Virus record (IMG/VR): IMGVR_UViG_3300020411_003736
Location: 62,001 to 126,000 of that record
DNA: 64,000 nt
Origin: a virus
Direction: 5' to 3' (one strand)
Part shown: positions 50,076 through 59,348 of the stretch, piece after piece
How the letters are laid out: each line of letters opens with the position of its first letter
Numbering within the stretch: the first letter of the stretch is position 1
Made by a program: the position numbers and the translations under genes
The notes under the pieces: generated by a model
Told to the model about the DNA's origin: nothing
The model's database searches: none
The model's input: the letters and a program-made list of their open reading frames with translations, nothing else

Positions 50076-52358
50076 TTATTTCGTCAAAGACTTACCACCC
50101 ATTGGCTGTGTTGCAGAATCCACAGCTATGGATAGTGTATTATTTTCCACACCCGTCTTCAAACTTATATTATCTGCTATTGCTTTACCTATTTCAGCAG
50201 CTGATAGTGATTGATTGGTAGATGGGATTGGTGTGGTATGTCCAGGTATAATATCACCACCAAAAGTAGAATCATTTACTTTCTGAACAGGTATTGGATT
50301 GGTTGTTGCCAATACGGAATCTTTTGGATTAAGTTCAAAAGTTCCAGCAGGTCCCACCATATGTGATATTCCACCAGGACCAGCATACATATCACCAACA
50401 TTCTGTACCTTTGAAACACCACTTGCGTAGGCAGCAGTTAATGCACCTACAGCAATGATTCCCAATGGTATCCCCACCAAACCTAAAGATGCAAATGCTG
50501 AAAATGTTGCTGCAATAGCTTTAGCCATCAATGCAAATGCTGTGATTTTAGCAGTGCCGGCTAAGACAGACATAAGAGCCTCACTTTCTCTCAACCCCGC
50601 TGCAATTCTTCCAAATATCGTCCCAAACATTTCAAAAGTAGGACCTAAAACTACAGTCAATTCAGCACCAAGAGCTTTTATATTATTCAAAAATTGTGTA
50701 ATCATACTTAAAGTGTCTTTACCCACTAAATTTTCAAAATTAGGTCCAGCTGCTAACATACTAGCTAAAGATGTTGCCTTTTCTTGCTCACCGACAAACT
50801 TAGATAACTCAGCAGTTGAAACACCTATGGATTTAGCCAAAGCCTCTCTTTGTATCACATTCAATCTATTGAATTCCTCTTCCGAACCCAATTGTGAAAC
50901 AACATTAGCCATTGCACCAGATAAATCATTATTAAGTGCTAACTCCCTCGCCTTTTGAAAATTTAATTGTCTACCTAACAACACAGAAGCTTCAACTTCA
51001 GCAGCCATCGAACTTTCAAAGTCCAATAATGATTTTGCAACTTTAGCACTTGTATCCAAAGAGACACCTAATGCTCTAGCTTGCACAGCAGCTTCAGCTA
51101 TATTTTCTGCAGAACCAGTTGTGAAATCAGCTATACTTTCAGCTGAACCAGCAATATCCTTCATAACAGCTTGTGGTGCTACACCAGCTTGTCTGGCTAA
51201 TTGGAAAGTTCCTTCAGCAAGTGATTCGGCTTGTGTTCGAGATAAATTAGAAGTTTGCATCAACACACCAAAAAGATTACCACCCTCTGCTGAAGTCAAA
51301 CCCATAGCTATTGAAGAATCTAATATAGCCCCAGATAATTCAGCTGCATTATCAACATTAACTCCAAAATTGGAAGATAAAGTAGTAGTGAGTGCATTCA
51401 AATCCTCTATACTACCACCGATAACACCAGCTTCTACAGATGATTCTATCAATGTATCTCTGAAACCACTACCCATTACAGCCAAACTACCAAATTCTTT
51501 TCCTATAGAATCAACCATTCCTGCAAACTTATTAGCCATAGCAATCATTGATGCTAAGAAAGCAGTTGCAACCAAATAACCACCAGTTGGAATATCCTCA
51601 GAAAATGCCTCACTGAATTCCATAGCCTTACTAGCTAATCCACCTGTTAGTTGGTCGAGAAAACTCATTTCACTTCTTTTCTGTTTTTGAGCCCTGAGTT
51701 GTTTTAGTTCCTCTTCTGTTACTTTTTGAAGCCTTTTCTCTATCTTTTCTGTGGTATCTAAATCTTCTATACGGATTCTAACCTTCTCAGCTAAAGATTT
51801 CTTACCAGCATCTTCAGCAAGCGTCAATAACCTACCCCATTTAGCTTTTTCTTCCTGTATCCTAACTAATCTATCTTCAGATAAAGTCTGTTGGTCGAGC
51901 ATTCCACTTATATCATTGGTGCCTGTCATTATGGATTCAACAACACCTACCTGCTCTTGCATAATAGAGTTAACCACACGGTTTGAAGAGGCATGTCCTT
52001 TTATATCGTTTAAAATCTTAGATGAAGATTTATTTACAGCTGCTTTTAATTTTGCTACAGTACCACTTTGAGTTGCCATCTTTTTCTCTTCAACCACAGT
52101 CTTAGTGATAAGGCTGTTGAGAGTCTTCATGATGTCTGCATTTGCTTCTGTGGTTCGCTTTATCTCCCTATCAATACGAGCCTGCTCTCGCTTCTTCTCA
52201 TTCTGTCTATCTAATACATCTTCTAGCTCTTTCTCTAACTTTAAAACTATTTCAGCATCTTTCTTACGAAGATTAGCACCCCTACTCATATCATTCATAA
52301 GAGCTCTTTGAGCCTCAAGTTCTTGTCTAATCTGTTTTTCTGTTCTTAAATCAGCCAT
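50076..52358 (-). CDS. Tail tape-measure protein
   Basis: A 760-residue protein with a highly charged coiled-coil N-terminus (about 1-225), then hydrophobic stretches GGYLVATAFLASMIAMANKFAGM and ITAFALMAKAIAATFSAFASLGL with GIPLGIIAVGALTAAYASG. Ala/Ser-rich helices lie between them. This is the usual layout of tape measure proteins that set tail length and are ejected through the membrane. It lies just after the gp26-like gene and its frameshift ORF, as in other contractile-tailed phages. T4 gp29 (590 residues) is the functional counterpart. Confidence 0.85.
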   Translation of the reverse strand: MADLRTEKQIRQELEAQRALMNDMSRGANLRKKDAEIVLKLEKELEDVLDRQNEKKREQARIDREIKRTTEANADIMKTLNSLITKTVVEEKKMATQSGTVAKLKAAVNKSSSKILNDIKGHASSNRVVNSIMQEQVGVVESIMTGTNDISGMLDQQTLSEDRLVRIQEEKAKWGRLLTLAEDAGKKSLAEKVRIRIEDLDTTEKIEKRLQKVTEEELKQLRAQKQKRSEMSFLDQLTGGLASKAMEFSEAFSEDIPTGGYLVATAFLASMIAMANKFAGMVDSIGKEFGSLAVMGSGFRDTLIESSVEAGVIGGSIEDLNALTTTLSSNFGVNVDNAAELSGAILDSSIAMGLTSAEGGNLFGVLMQTSNLSRTQAESLAEGTFQLARQAGVAPQAVMKDIAGSAESIADFTTGSAENIAEAAVQARALGVSLDTSAKVAKSLLDFESSMAAEVEASVLLGRQLNFQKARELALNNDLSGAMANVVSQLGSEEEFNRLNVIQREALAKSIGVSTAELSKFVGEQEKATSLASMLAAGPNFENLVGKDTLSMITQFLNNIKALGAELTVVLGPTFEMFGTIFGRIAAGLRESEALMSVLAGTAKITAFALMAKAIAATFSAFASLGLVGIPLGIIAVGALTAAYASGVSKVQNVGDMYAGPGGISHMVGPAGTFELNPKDSVLATTNPIPVQKVNDSTFGGDIIPGHTTPIPSTNQSLSAAEIGKAIADNISLKTGVENNTLSIAVDSATQPMGGKSLTK

Positions 52359-52395
52359 AAGTTAATCCCATTGTACTAATAAATATTAAATAGGA

Positions 52396-52632
52396 TTATT
52401 TCTTTGGATTGAATTTTCTTGGAATAGTAGGTGTTTTATTCTGTGATTGTGATTTTTTTATTTCATCATTCTGTTTTTTTACAAAACTAGAATGTTCTCT
52501 GAAATAAAAGTTCCTTAAATGTACTGGCATATTGTACACATCATTATATGTAAAGCCAGGATTGGAATGTATAAAGTAAAAAAGGTTTTTATGTATATCT
52601 AACTTATTAGATGGTTGTAGGCCAAAAAAACT
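52396..52632 (-). CDS. Start-less ORF overlapping gp26, probable frameshift-made tail-assembly segment
   Basis: After a TAG at 52635-52633 this frame stays open for 78 codons. It ends at a TAA (52398-52396). The reading is FFGLQPSNKLDIHKN, then PGFTYNDVYNMPVHLRNFYF and a polar C-terminus. There is no ATG, GTG or TTG codon before the conserved-looking FTYNDVYNM block, so independent initiation would lose it. The frame starts inside the end of the gp26-like gene, at a run of seven T. A +1 or -2 shift there would fuse it to the gp26 homologue. The GxxxNDVxNMPxxLRxFYF pattern resembles the second half of tail chaperones and gp51-like proteins, which lie just before tape measure genes. Confidence 0.6.
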   Translation of the reverse strand, partial: SFFGLQPSNKLDIHKNLFYFIHSNPGFTYNDVYNMPVHLRNFYFREHSSFVKKQNDEIKKSQSQNKTPTIPRKFNPKK

Positions 52633-53362
52633 CTACTGTCAGCGGAATTGACACGCTAACAGACTCACCTCCCATCTCTACTTCCGATGTCAAATCAATA
52701 TCGGGAGTTATATCACGAACAAGATTTCTCAAAGCCATAGAATCTCTGGCTAACATGTTCTGTGAAAACTCATTAATGGTTTCTTTCTTTGAATCACCAT
52801 CCACTTCTGTAATCATATACCTAAGTCTGGTTGTTATCTCTGATTGATATCCAACCTTTGCAGCTTCTTGTATATCCTTTGTGATCATCTGTTCTTCTAC
52901 ACCTGTGAGTAATTTAAACTTTAACTTTTGTTTTCCAATTGGTGTGGTGTAGTCAAATGAATTTTCAGAATAATCAATATCTTTAGGTAATTCTTTAAAT
53001 GGACATTTTGTTAAATCAAAAGTATGTTCTACTTTTTGAGTTAAATCATTTGGATTACTTACTTCCGCTGTATATTCAGGTCCATAAGCCAAAATTCTAG
53101 CTGCAACCAATACAGCATTTTTATCCCCTAAGAGTAAATCTTCTTGCTTAACCCCTTTAGTTACAATCAAACTTTGTAATAATCTATCTATAACAACTCC
53201 TTTCTTAATAAGATTTTCGGACATTAATATGTCCTCTTCACGAGTTGTCATATACTTTATTTCAATTTTACCTTCCGATAAAGGCGAGTCTTTTGGATAC
53301 ACCTTACCTTGAGATGGTAAATCTATTAATTCCGTAGGAAATTTACTTTCTGCCATAACCAT
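52607..53362 (-). CDS. gp26: T4-type baseplate hub assembly protein (gp26-like)
   Basis: The 251-residue protein contains FPTELIDLPSQGKVYPKDSPL, GKIEIKYMTTREEDILMSENL and LEQ-like VEEQMITKDIQEA. The LPS-x-G-x-x-Y-x-x-S-P...I-x-I-K-Y-M-T-x-x-E-E-D-I-L block is the hallmark of the T4 baseplate protein family represented by gp26. The second ATG at 53356 has better spacing to the AAAGG ribosome site than the first. The 3' end (GAG followed by seven T) is the possible shift site. It is positioned between tube protein and tape measure, the usual place of tail chaperones. Confidence 0.8.
   Translation of the reverse strand: MVMAESKFPTELIDLPSQGKVYPKDSPLSEGKIEIKYMTTREEDILMSENLIKKGVVIDRLLQSLIVTKGVKQEDLLLGDKNAVLVAARILAYGPEYTAEVSNPNDLTQKVEHTFDLTKCPFKELPKDIDYSENSFDYTTPIGKQKLKFKLLTGVEEQMITKDIQEAAKVGYQSEITTRLRYMITEVDGDSKKETINEFSQNMLARDSMALRNLVRDITPDIDLTSEVEMGGESVSVSIPLTVEFFWPTTI
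52624..52630 (-). promoter_or_regulatory. T7 run, candidate programmed-frameshift site
   Basis: Seven T residues form the codons TTT TTT TGG of the gp26 homologue five codons before its stop. Slipping by +1 or -2 leads into the open start-less frame. The run also permits transcriptional slippage. No downstream RNA structure was evident. Confidence 0.5.
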
Positions 53363-53383
53363 TTACCTTTGTGTTTTTGTAAA

Positions 53384-53548
53384 CTATTTCTTTTTTGATA
53401 CCATTGAGACTACTGCCTGCCAAATTGGTGTAATTATAGTATCAAAGATAATATCATCCTGTTTTGAAGGTGATAATTTTACTATCTTTTCTAATGTATA
53501 AAAACCAAGCAGGCACCATTCCCAATTTTCTGATAGCCATTCAATCAT
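53384..53548 (-). CDS. Small hypothetical protein between tube and gp26 genes, 54 residues
   Basis: Its ATG directly abuts the TAA of the tube gene (TAAATG). The product begins MIEWLSENWEWCLLGFYTLEKIVKL and has an amphipathic or membrane-associating N-terminal helix, a polar SPSKQDD turn and a second hydrophobic helix (DTIITPIWQAVVSMV). It ends in a Lys tail. I recall similar small proteins in marine T4-like tail operons but know of no function. Confidence 0.55.
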   Translation of the reverse strand: MIEWLSENWEWCLLGFYTLEKIVKLSPSKQDDIIFDTIITPIWQAVVSMVSKKK

Positions 53549-54040
53549 TTAGAATTCCAGTATCGCGTAATCATAACGCAGTGTTAATGTAATCTCTACA
53601 GGATCTGATGAACTAAAATCTAAATCACCAAAAGATGCATCCTGAATATATGTACCATAAAGTGTCCATTTTTCAACGATGTCACCGACAGGACCCAAAA
53701 CTTGAAAGTTTATGTTCTTTTTATAGAAGTCTTGATACCCATCACGACCAGTAGCTGATTCATGATGTAATCTAATCCATTCGATAACAGCAGAAGAAGC
53801 TGAAGGAACGATTGGATCATATAGAGTAATCTGTAGAGTTTGCCAACGACCTTTACCTTTGACATATTTGGTAATATTCATATGCTCCAATTGAACTTCA
53901 TCAAAAGTAATTTGTGGTCTTTGAGCTGTTTTAATCATAAAAGCAGGTATTCCACCGATTTCCATGATAAACCGATTTTTTAGCTTCGGTTCATATGGTG
54001 TGTAAAATATCTTACTCGCTTCTAATAATTCATTAGCCAT
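53549..54040 (-). CDS. gp19: Tail tube protein (gp19-like)
   Basis: The product has 163 residues, the same length as T4 gp19. RFIMEIGGIPAFMIKTAQRPQI and LQITLYDPIVPSASSAVIEWIR are typical tube-protein segments, followed by NFQVLGPVGDIVEKWTLYGTYIQDASFGDLDFSSSDPVEITLTLRYD, the conserved C-terminal strands. It polymerises into the inner tube of the contractile tail. The gene immediately follows the sheath gene, as in T4. Confidence 0.93.
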   Translation of the reverse strand: MANELLEASKIFYTPYEPKLKNRFIMEIGGIPAFMIKTAQRPQITFDEVQLEHMNITKYVKGKGRWQTLQITLYDPIVPSASSAVIEWIRLHHESATGRDGYQDFYKKNINFQVLGPVGDIVEKWTLYGTYIQDASFGDLDFSSSDPVEITLTLRYDYAILEF

Positions 54041-54082
54041 TTATTTTCTCCATATAATAATAAATATCAGATTCCAAAATTT

Positions 54083-55963
54083 CTATTCAGGAAATTCTGC
54101 ACCAGTAGGTTGAACAACGAAATCTAATACAATAAATTCAGCAGTTTTAGTTGGTTGTAAAAATATCTGTCCAACTAACATATTCCTATCAATAGTTTCA
54201 GGAGTATTATTAGTATCATCCATTACTACTCTGAAAGCATTCAGTCCACTATTTGCCTGAACAGTTTCTAAGAAAGGATTGACAGTATTTACGAATTGAT
54301 TTCTCAAATCTGTAGTATTCTGTTCAAAAACCAATGTTTTTGAAGACCTGCTTACAAATTTCTTAACATCAATCAATAATCTACGAACATTAATCCGATC
54401 CAAAGCACTTGCTTTCTTCTGTGTTGTCTTTTGTCCAAAAGCAGTAACACCTTGACCTGGAAAGGTAGCAATCGGATTCACATTTGAATCGTATAAATCA
54501 TCCCTTTGGGATTGTGATAATTTTTTGTATGCCTGAACAGCACTATCAATTCCACCCCTATTCAATCCAGCAGGTGCGAACCAAGGTTGCCCAATCGTAT
54601 CATTGAAATGATAGACACCAGCCATCACAACCGATGGTGGAACATATCTATAAGTTCCAAGCGAAGCATCTTGTATCTGTACCCAAGGATAATAAGTAGC
54701 AGCGTAACTTGAATTACGAGCTTCTGTATTTGTTTTAGCATCAGCTACAGATGTTGTCTTACTTACATTATCATATACGAAGAAAGCATCTCCCCTATCT
54801 TCACACATCTGAATTGCTTTCTGTATCAAACCATTGTGTCCAACACCTATTTGATCGATAATACCAGGCATAAACAATAAGTTGAAATCATACTCATCTT
54901 TATTACTCAACATACTAATAGCTGTAGCATATCCACCACCAACAGCAGAAACTTGAACCGAATAATTAGAATTACCATCACTATCAGCACCCAATTTGAC
55001 ACCTTGTGAATTAGTAGCAGTTATTGCGTCATACATTTTAAATGGATGTGAAACTTCATTACCAAAGTGACCACCATTAAATGAACCACCCTCACTTCCA
55101 CTACCAACTTTTGGTAGTGAACCTGAGAATGATGCTCCAGCATCACTTAAATTAACATTACCATCATCATCTAAATAATTAGGTGTTCTATGTGCTTCAG
55201 CAACATCACCAACGACTCTGACATATTTTGATTTATTTGGATAATCACCTGAATCTGCTAAATAAGCAACGCTAGCCTCTACAGCAACAGTTTGTGTTCT
55301 ATTTCCGATTCTCTTAGTCACATAATCAGGAGAGTTAGGATCTAAAGTTAAATTAGCATGAGTCTCAATAATCACCTTACTTTTCTCTACATCATTACCC
55401 TGCCTAATCAATAATGTGAAAGTACCTTTCTTATCATTTATGCTTGATACCTCATATCTAAAATTATCAGCTCTACCACCTCTACTTCCACTATTAAAGT
55501 GGTCATTTTTATCAGCTCCATTACCTGGAATATGCCTTACTGGTTGAATTAACTGCGTCTCAGCAACAATTGAACCAGAACTATTAAATTGTGTTCCATC
55601 ACCCAAAGCTTCTAATGAAAAGGGGGAAGTTGATAAGTGATCACCACCTCTACCATCAAGAGAAGCACTAGCTTTACTTAAATTTGGTTCTCCTACTCTG
55701 ACTATTGTACAAGGCCCACCTTGTTTTAAATATTCTTTAGCAGTATGTGATGTTAAATATTGGTAACTATTAGACCCACTACTTATCACCTCACCGAATA
55801 TCTGAACATATTCAGAATATGAACTTACTACGGTTGGTGTTAAAACCGGCCCCTTTACAGTTGGGCCTACTATTGCAGATCCAATCGGACCAAGCGCGGC
55901 GGGTAGAAAACTCTGGTCTATCTCATTAGTATATACACCAGGACTTACAATTTTTTCAGCCAT
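54083..55963 (-). CDS. gp18: Contractile tail sheath protein (gp18-like)
   Basis: A 626-residue sheath protein (T4 gp18 has 659). SPGVYTNEIDQSFLPAALGPIGSAIVGPTVKGP is the standard N-terminus. Conserved C-terminal parts include QPWFAPAGLNRGGI, LDRINVRRLLIDVKKFVSRSSKTLVFEQN, NQFVNTVNPFLETVQANSGLNAFRVVMDDTNNTPETIDRNMLVGQIFLQPT and EFIVLDFVVQPTGAEF. The middle is an Asn/Gly/Ser-rich variable protrusion domain. Contraction drives the tube through the cell envelope. An AT-rich TATTTATA element lies about 55 bases upstream of its start. Confidence 0.97.
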   Translation of the reverse strand: MAEKIVSPGVYTNEIDQSFLPAALGPIGSAIVGPTVKGPVLTPTVVSSYSEYVQIFGEVISSGSNSYQYLTSHTAKEYLKQGGPCTIVRVGEPNLSKASASLDGRGGDHLSTSPFSLEALGDGTQFNSSGSIVAETQLIQPVRHIPGNGADKNDHFNSGSRGGRADNFRYEVSSINDKKGTFTLLIRQGNDVEKSKVIIETHANLTLDPNSPDYVTKRIGNRTQTVAVEASVAYLADSGDYPNKSKYVRVVGDVAEAHRTPNYLDDDGNVNLSDAGASFSGSLPKVGSGSEGGSFNGGHFGNEVSHPFKMYDAITATNSQGVKLGADSDGNSNYSVQVSAVGGGYATAISMLSNKDEYDFNLLFMPGIIDQIGVGHNGLIQKAIQMCEDRGDAFFVYDNVSKTTSVADAKTNTEARNSSYAATYYPWVQIQDASLGTYRYVPPSVVMAGVYHFNDTIGQPWFAPAGLNRGGIDSAVQAYKKLSQSQRDDLYDSNVNPIATFPGQGVTAFGQKTTQKKASALDRINVRRLLIDVKKFVSRSSKTLVFEQNTTDLRNQFVNTVNPFLETVQANSGLNAFRVVMDDTNNTPETIDRNMLVGQIFLQPTKTAEFIVLDFVVQPTGAEFPE

Positions 55964-56058
55964 TTGTTATCTCCAAATATATCAATTTTAGGTGATTTTA
56001 CATATTTTAATTCATATATAAATATTAATCAAAAATTGAAAGACAATGACTGTTACTT

Positions 56059-56346
56059 TTATTTAGATTTTTTTTCTTCTACTTCTGGTATAGGAATAAA
56101 AGTACCAGTAGCAGGATCTAATTGACCAGGACCATACTTAGCAGTAATTTCATCCAAAAGTTCTATCTCATTTTGTTGAGCTGTTTTTAATTGTTCCATC
56201 AAATCTAGCTCTTGTTTTTCAATATTCAATTGTGTTATTTTCATTTGTCCAAGAAGATTCGTAATTCTAGCATACTCTTGTTGTAAAGATTGTACTTTTT
56301 CTAAGTCTCCACTTTCAAATTTAATTTCTTTTTTAGCTTTTGCCAT
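56059..56346 (-). CDS. Small coiled-coil protein near the neck genes
   Basis: The 95-residue product is almost entirely helical (LEKVQSLQQEYARITNLLGQMK, then NIEKQELDLMEQLKTAQQNEIELLDE) and ends GPGQLDPATGTFIPIPEVEEKKSK. The heptad pattern suggests a dimer or trimer. It lies between the gp15-like and sheath genes and could be a tail-completion or assembly factor. Unknown otherwise. Confidence 0.6.
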   Translation of the reverse strand: MAKAKKEIKFESGDLEKVQSLQQEYARITNLLGQMKITQLNIEKQELDLMEQLKTAQQNEIELLDEITAKYGPGQLDPATGTFIPIPEVEEKKSK

Positions 56347-56383
56347 CTATAACCTCATTGTTAATTTATATATACATATATAA

Positions 56384-57226
56384 TTATAAAATTTTTTCGG
56401 AAAACGATACCTTTTTTGGTTTATATGCTCTATTCATTTCGGATGTTTTACCAAATACATTATCAGTAAATTCAGGTATCATATACCCCTTAACAGTCAT
56501 TGTAAATTCATTCCTTATTAGTCTCTCACCTGCATCTTCCATCTCAACCTCATTTGATATTCCACCACCCAAAGAAGTTAAGAATCTATAACTCGTTTGG
56601 TCTCCCCAATAAGTTTCTAAATGTTCTATCATAATAGTATTTAAATCATTCATCTGTTCCATATATGATGTCATCATAACAATTGTATATTCACAAGTTA
56701 CAAAATCTGGCATACCTGTTTTTACAAATTCCTCAACTGGTTTTTGTCCAGTCAATACTGAAAATCTATCATAACGATTATTTTTACTCCAACCACTACT
56801 AGACCTAACCACATTAATAAATTTCCCTTTAACATCCATATCAAATGAAAGTGGCATATTATCATCAAATGCCAATGAAGTCCGTTTTATAACAATAGCA
56901 GGTAAGAGTATAGCACCATTTCTATCTCTAAGTGTTTGTCTATTTCTTATAGATTTCCATCTCTCCTCATTACCATAAACTACTGGAACCTTAACTCTTT
57001 CATTAGCCTCTATAACAGTAGGTTTCATTATATTATTCATATGACTGATAATAGCAGTATCAATATCTTTTAATCCAATTTGATAACCCTTACCAGCATC
57101 CTTACCACCAGGCTTTTTTATAACAACTTTAGCATTACCTTTTTCTGAACGAATACTAGTTTGTTCGGCACGATTTATATTAGATTTATATCCAGCATTT
57201 GGATTTGTTATCGGTTTAATTGCCAC
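56384..57226 (-). CDS. gp15: Tail completion and sheath-stabiliser protein (gp15-like)
   Basis: This 280-residue product (T4 gp15 has 272) contains RVKVPVVYGNEERWKSI, similar to RVPITYASKEHF in T4 gp15. MMTSYMEQMNDLNTIMIEHLETYWG parallels FTRYEDDMFQIVEQILPYF, and IRNEFTMTVKGYMIPEF parallels IEWSLTFEVNGWMYP. In T4, gp15 caps the tail before head joining. Position in the neck cluster agrees. The first 45 residues are basic and likely flexible. Confidence 0.8.
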   Translation of the reverse strand: MAIKPITNPNAGYKSNINRAEQTSIRSEKGNAKVVIKKPGGKDAGKGYQIGLKDIDTAIISHMNNIMKPTVIEANERVKVPVVYGNEERWKSIRNRQTLRDRNGAILLPAIVIKRTSLAFDDNMPLSFDMDVKGKFINVVRSSSGWSKNNRYDRFSVLTGQKPVEEFVKTGMPDFVTCEYTIVMMTSYMEQMNDLNTIMIEHLETYWGDQTSYRFLTSLGGGISNEVEMEDAGERLIRNEFTMTVKGYMIPEFTDNVFGKTSEMNRAYKPKKVSFSEKIL

Positions 57227-57665
57227 TTCTTAATTTCCTTAACTTATCTAATTTATTTTCTGACTTATTTTCATATTCTTCAGATTCTAATTTATTAGAA
57301 TTTACATCACCAATTTTTAATTGTTTTTTAACATCAACATCAACAGCTTTTAATTCACCATTACTATTTTCAGAACTATTAGATTCCCCATAAATATTTT
57401 TTGTTTTCAATAAACCAAGTATTTCATCCATCTTTTTATCAATTTTATTAGCACTATCATCGGTTTCTTCAGGTGGTGTTCCAACTTTTTGATTTAGTTG
57501 GTATGGTTGTAACGCCCCCTGACCAAGAATAATCTCCCCAGTCTCTTCATTCACCCAAAGTTCTTTTTCTAATTTTTCTACTGCCATTTGTAAAAGGGGA
57601 TTTGTTTGTTTATCTCTAACGATAGGTCTTGGTTCTTGTTTGCCATTTGATGTTTTTTGATACAT
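57216..57665 (-). CDS. Hypothetical neck-cluster protein, 149 residues
   Basis: Polar, with few hydrophobic residues: PLLQMAVEKLEKELWVNEETGEIILGQGA is the only well-structured-looking part, then DDSANKIDKKMDEILGLLKTKNI forms a short coiled coil. A Glu/Asn/Ser/Lys-rich tail follows. It overlaps gp15-like by 11 bases and follows gp14-like by one base. Probably an accessory structural or assembly protein, not recognised. Confidence 0.5.
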   Translation of the reverse strand: MYQKTSNGKQEPRPIVRDKQTNPLLQMAVEKLEKELWVNEETGEIILGQGALQPYQLNQKVGTPPEETDDSANKIDKKMDEILGLLKTKNIYGESNSSENSNGELKAVDVDVKKQLKIGDVNSNKLESEEYENKSENKLDKLRKLRSGN

Positions 57666-57666
57666 A

Positions 57667-58143
57667 TCATTTTGTTCGTTGTTCTATTTGTAAATTTGAT
57701 TCTCTACTACGATGTGCGGTAGCTTTAATCGCATGATTAAAACTCGGATGCCCACCAATCAGTTGTGGTTCGGTTACTCCGTTGATTTCCCAATAGTGAT
57801 TATTCCAATCACATATATCACTAGCTTCAGGATAAAAATTCAAACTACCACTTGCCAAATTATTTCTTTGAAACATTAATTCTATTGATGAATTTACATC
57901 AGTGCCAATTTCTTGAAATTGTGAAGTTTCTGGTGCATTATATCTAATCAAACAATTAACTCTAAAACCCACATTATAATATTTTGTTGAACTTTCTCCA
58001 TATATATTTGAATTTGTATGATCAACATTGAGTTTATATATATCAACTGTTTGACCAACCATTTCATCGATTAACTCTTCATTCATCGAATCAATTAAAC
58101 TTATTTCCTTAGTTGATATAAATAATGGTCTAGTAGCAGACAT
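57667..58143 (-). CDS. gp14: Neck protein (gp14-like)
   Basis: A 158-residue protein just after the gp13-like gene. It contains VDIYKLNVDHTNSNIYGESSTKYYNVGFRVNCLIRYN and SIELMFQRNNLASGSLNFYPEASDICDWNNHYWEINGV, a beta-rich pattern seen in head-tail connector proteins. By order (13, 14, 15) it corresponds to gp14, though it is shorter than T4 gp14 (256). It closes the head with gp13 after packaging. The assignment relies heavily on gene order. Confidence 0.6.
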   Translation of the reverse strand: MSATRPLFISTKEISLIDSMNEELIDEMVGQTVDIYKLNVDHTNSNIYGESSTKYYNVGFRVNCLIRYNAPETSQFQEIGTDVNSSIELMFQRNNLASGSLNFYPEASDICDWNNHYWEINGVTEPQLIGGHPSFNHAIKATAHRSRESNLQIEQRTK

Positions 58144-58147
58144 CTAA

Positions 58148-59323
58148 CTATCCTATATAAATTGGTAATGGTGCTTTAGCCAATACCTCTTGCTGTGCAT
58201 TTGCTTCTTCAGCTTCATTTCTTAATTTTTCTGTCAAACTAACTGACTCTAAAAATTCTTTCAATTCTTCTAATAACTGTGTTTTTTCCTCTCTACCTTC
58301 AGTTTTCAGAGCTTCACCATCTAATGTTACTTCCCCATCAGGTATAGGCATAGAACTATATTTACTTCGTATGATACCTAATAATTCCTTTGCCAAAGCT
58401 GCAGTAAACTTCCTAATCCATTGTCTACCAGAAGCATTTATTGAACTATAAGTTATAAATTTATAAGGTACATTTGATGGATCTGATACACCACCTTGCA
58501 TTGAACCACTTAAATTATTTGTATCTCTAATATCATCCTTTACATGATAATCAAAATATATTTTATTTCCATCATCATCAGTTTGTGGTACTGGAAAAAT
58601 TCTTAAATTATTATTGTTTATCTCAAAAGAGTAAGCGCTCTTTCTTACTATATCTGATGTTTCTATTTGATTAGCTCTAACTAAATCTTGAGATATTGGT
58701 CTCAATATAAAAGATATAGCAGGTGAGACATTACCAAATCCAAAACTATCCAATAAAGTCCTTTGGTCGAATGAACCAGCATATGGATCATAAAATCTCG
58801 TTATAGCTGCTGGTCTGTCATTATATACTCTCTGTACTTCAATTCTTTTACTACTTTCGCTCACATCAGCCCAAACATCTTGTAAATCATAAACTTGCTT
58901 TGAACTCGTCAAAGTTATATATCCCTTTTTCAATTCCACATTACCACCGACATTTGCAAGTGTACCATACTTTTCAGATAATTGTACAGATGGACCAACT
59001 GATGGTGTTATTGGATTAGCAGAACCAGTCCCTATAGAACCTGATATTCTATTCTTTTCACCATATTGTTCCCACATCCAATTCTTGATATTGTAATTAT
59101 TGATATGTTGTGAGTATTCATTTATTGCTTCTTCAAAACAAGCATAAAAAGAACCACTTGGCATTTCAAGTTGTAATACAGGATATCCTAATCTTTTAGC
59201 ACACCACTTAGTTACTGCAACAATATCAGTTTGAAATGTGGTGTCAGCATCATAAGTCCCATATGGTGTTTCACCAGATGAGAAGGATGATGGATCGTTA
59301 TAAGCATAATCTAATTTTGGCAT
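58148..59323 (-). CDS. gp13: Neck protein (gp13-like)
   Basis: The 391-residue protein carries KWCAKRLGYPVLQLEMPSGSFYACFEEAINEYSQHINNYNIKNWM. This is similar to the head-completion protein gp13, where LGYPxxxVEL and CFxxAxxEY occur. GGNVELKKGYITLTSSKQVYDLQDVW is also typical of marine T4-like neck proteins. It is longer than T4 gp13 (309). It has its own AGGAG ribosome site and lies after the major capsid terminator, so it probably starts a new transcript. Confidence 0.75.
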   Translation of the reverse strand: MPKLDYAYNDPSSFSSGETPYGTYDADTTFQTDIVAVTKWCAKRLGYPVLQLEMPSGSFYACFEEAINEYSQHINNYNIKNWMWEQYGEKNRISGSIGTGSANPITPSVGPSVQLSEKYGTLANVGGNVELKKGYITLTSSKQVYDLQDVWADVSESSKRIEVQRVYNDRPAAITRFYDPYAGSFDQRTLLDSFGFGNVSPAISFILRPISQDLVRANQIETSDIVRKSAYSFEINNNNLRIFPVPQTDDDGNKIYFDYHVKDDIRDTNNLSGSMQGGVSDPSNVPYKFITYSSINASGRQWIRKFTAALAKELLGIIRSKYSSMPIPDGEVTLDGEALKTEGREEKTQLLEELKEFLESVSLTEKLRNEAEEANAQQEVLAKAPLPIYIG

Positions 59324-59340
59324 ATATGTTTTCTCCTAAC

Positions 59341-59348
59341 TATAAATA
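59341..59348 (-). promoter_or_regulatory. AT-rich element between capsid terminator and gp13
   Basis: On the coding strand TATATTTATAG is followed immediately by TTAGGAG and, nine bases on, the ATG of the gp13-like gene. Because a strong terminator lies just upstream, some promoter is needed here, and this element is the most obvious candidate. Confidence 0.45.
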
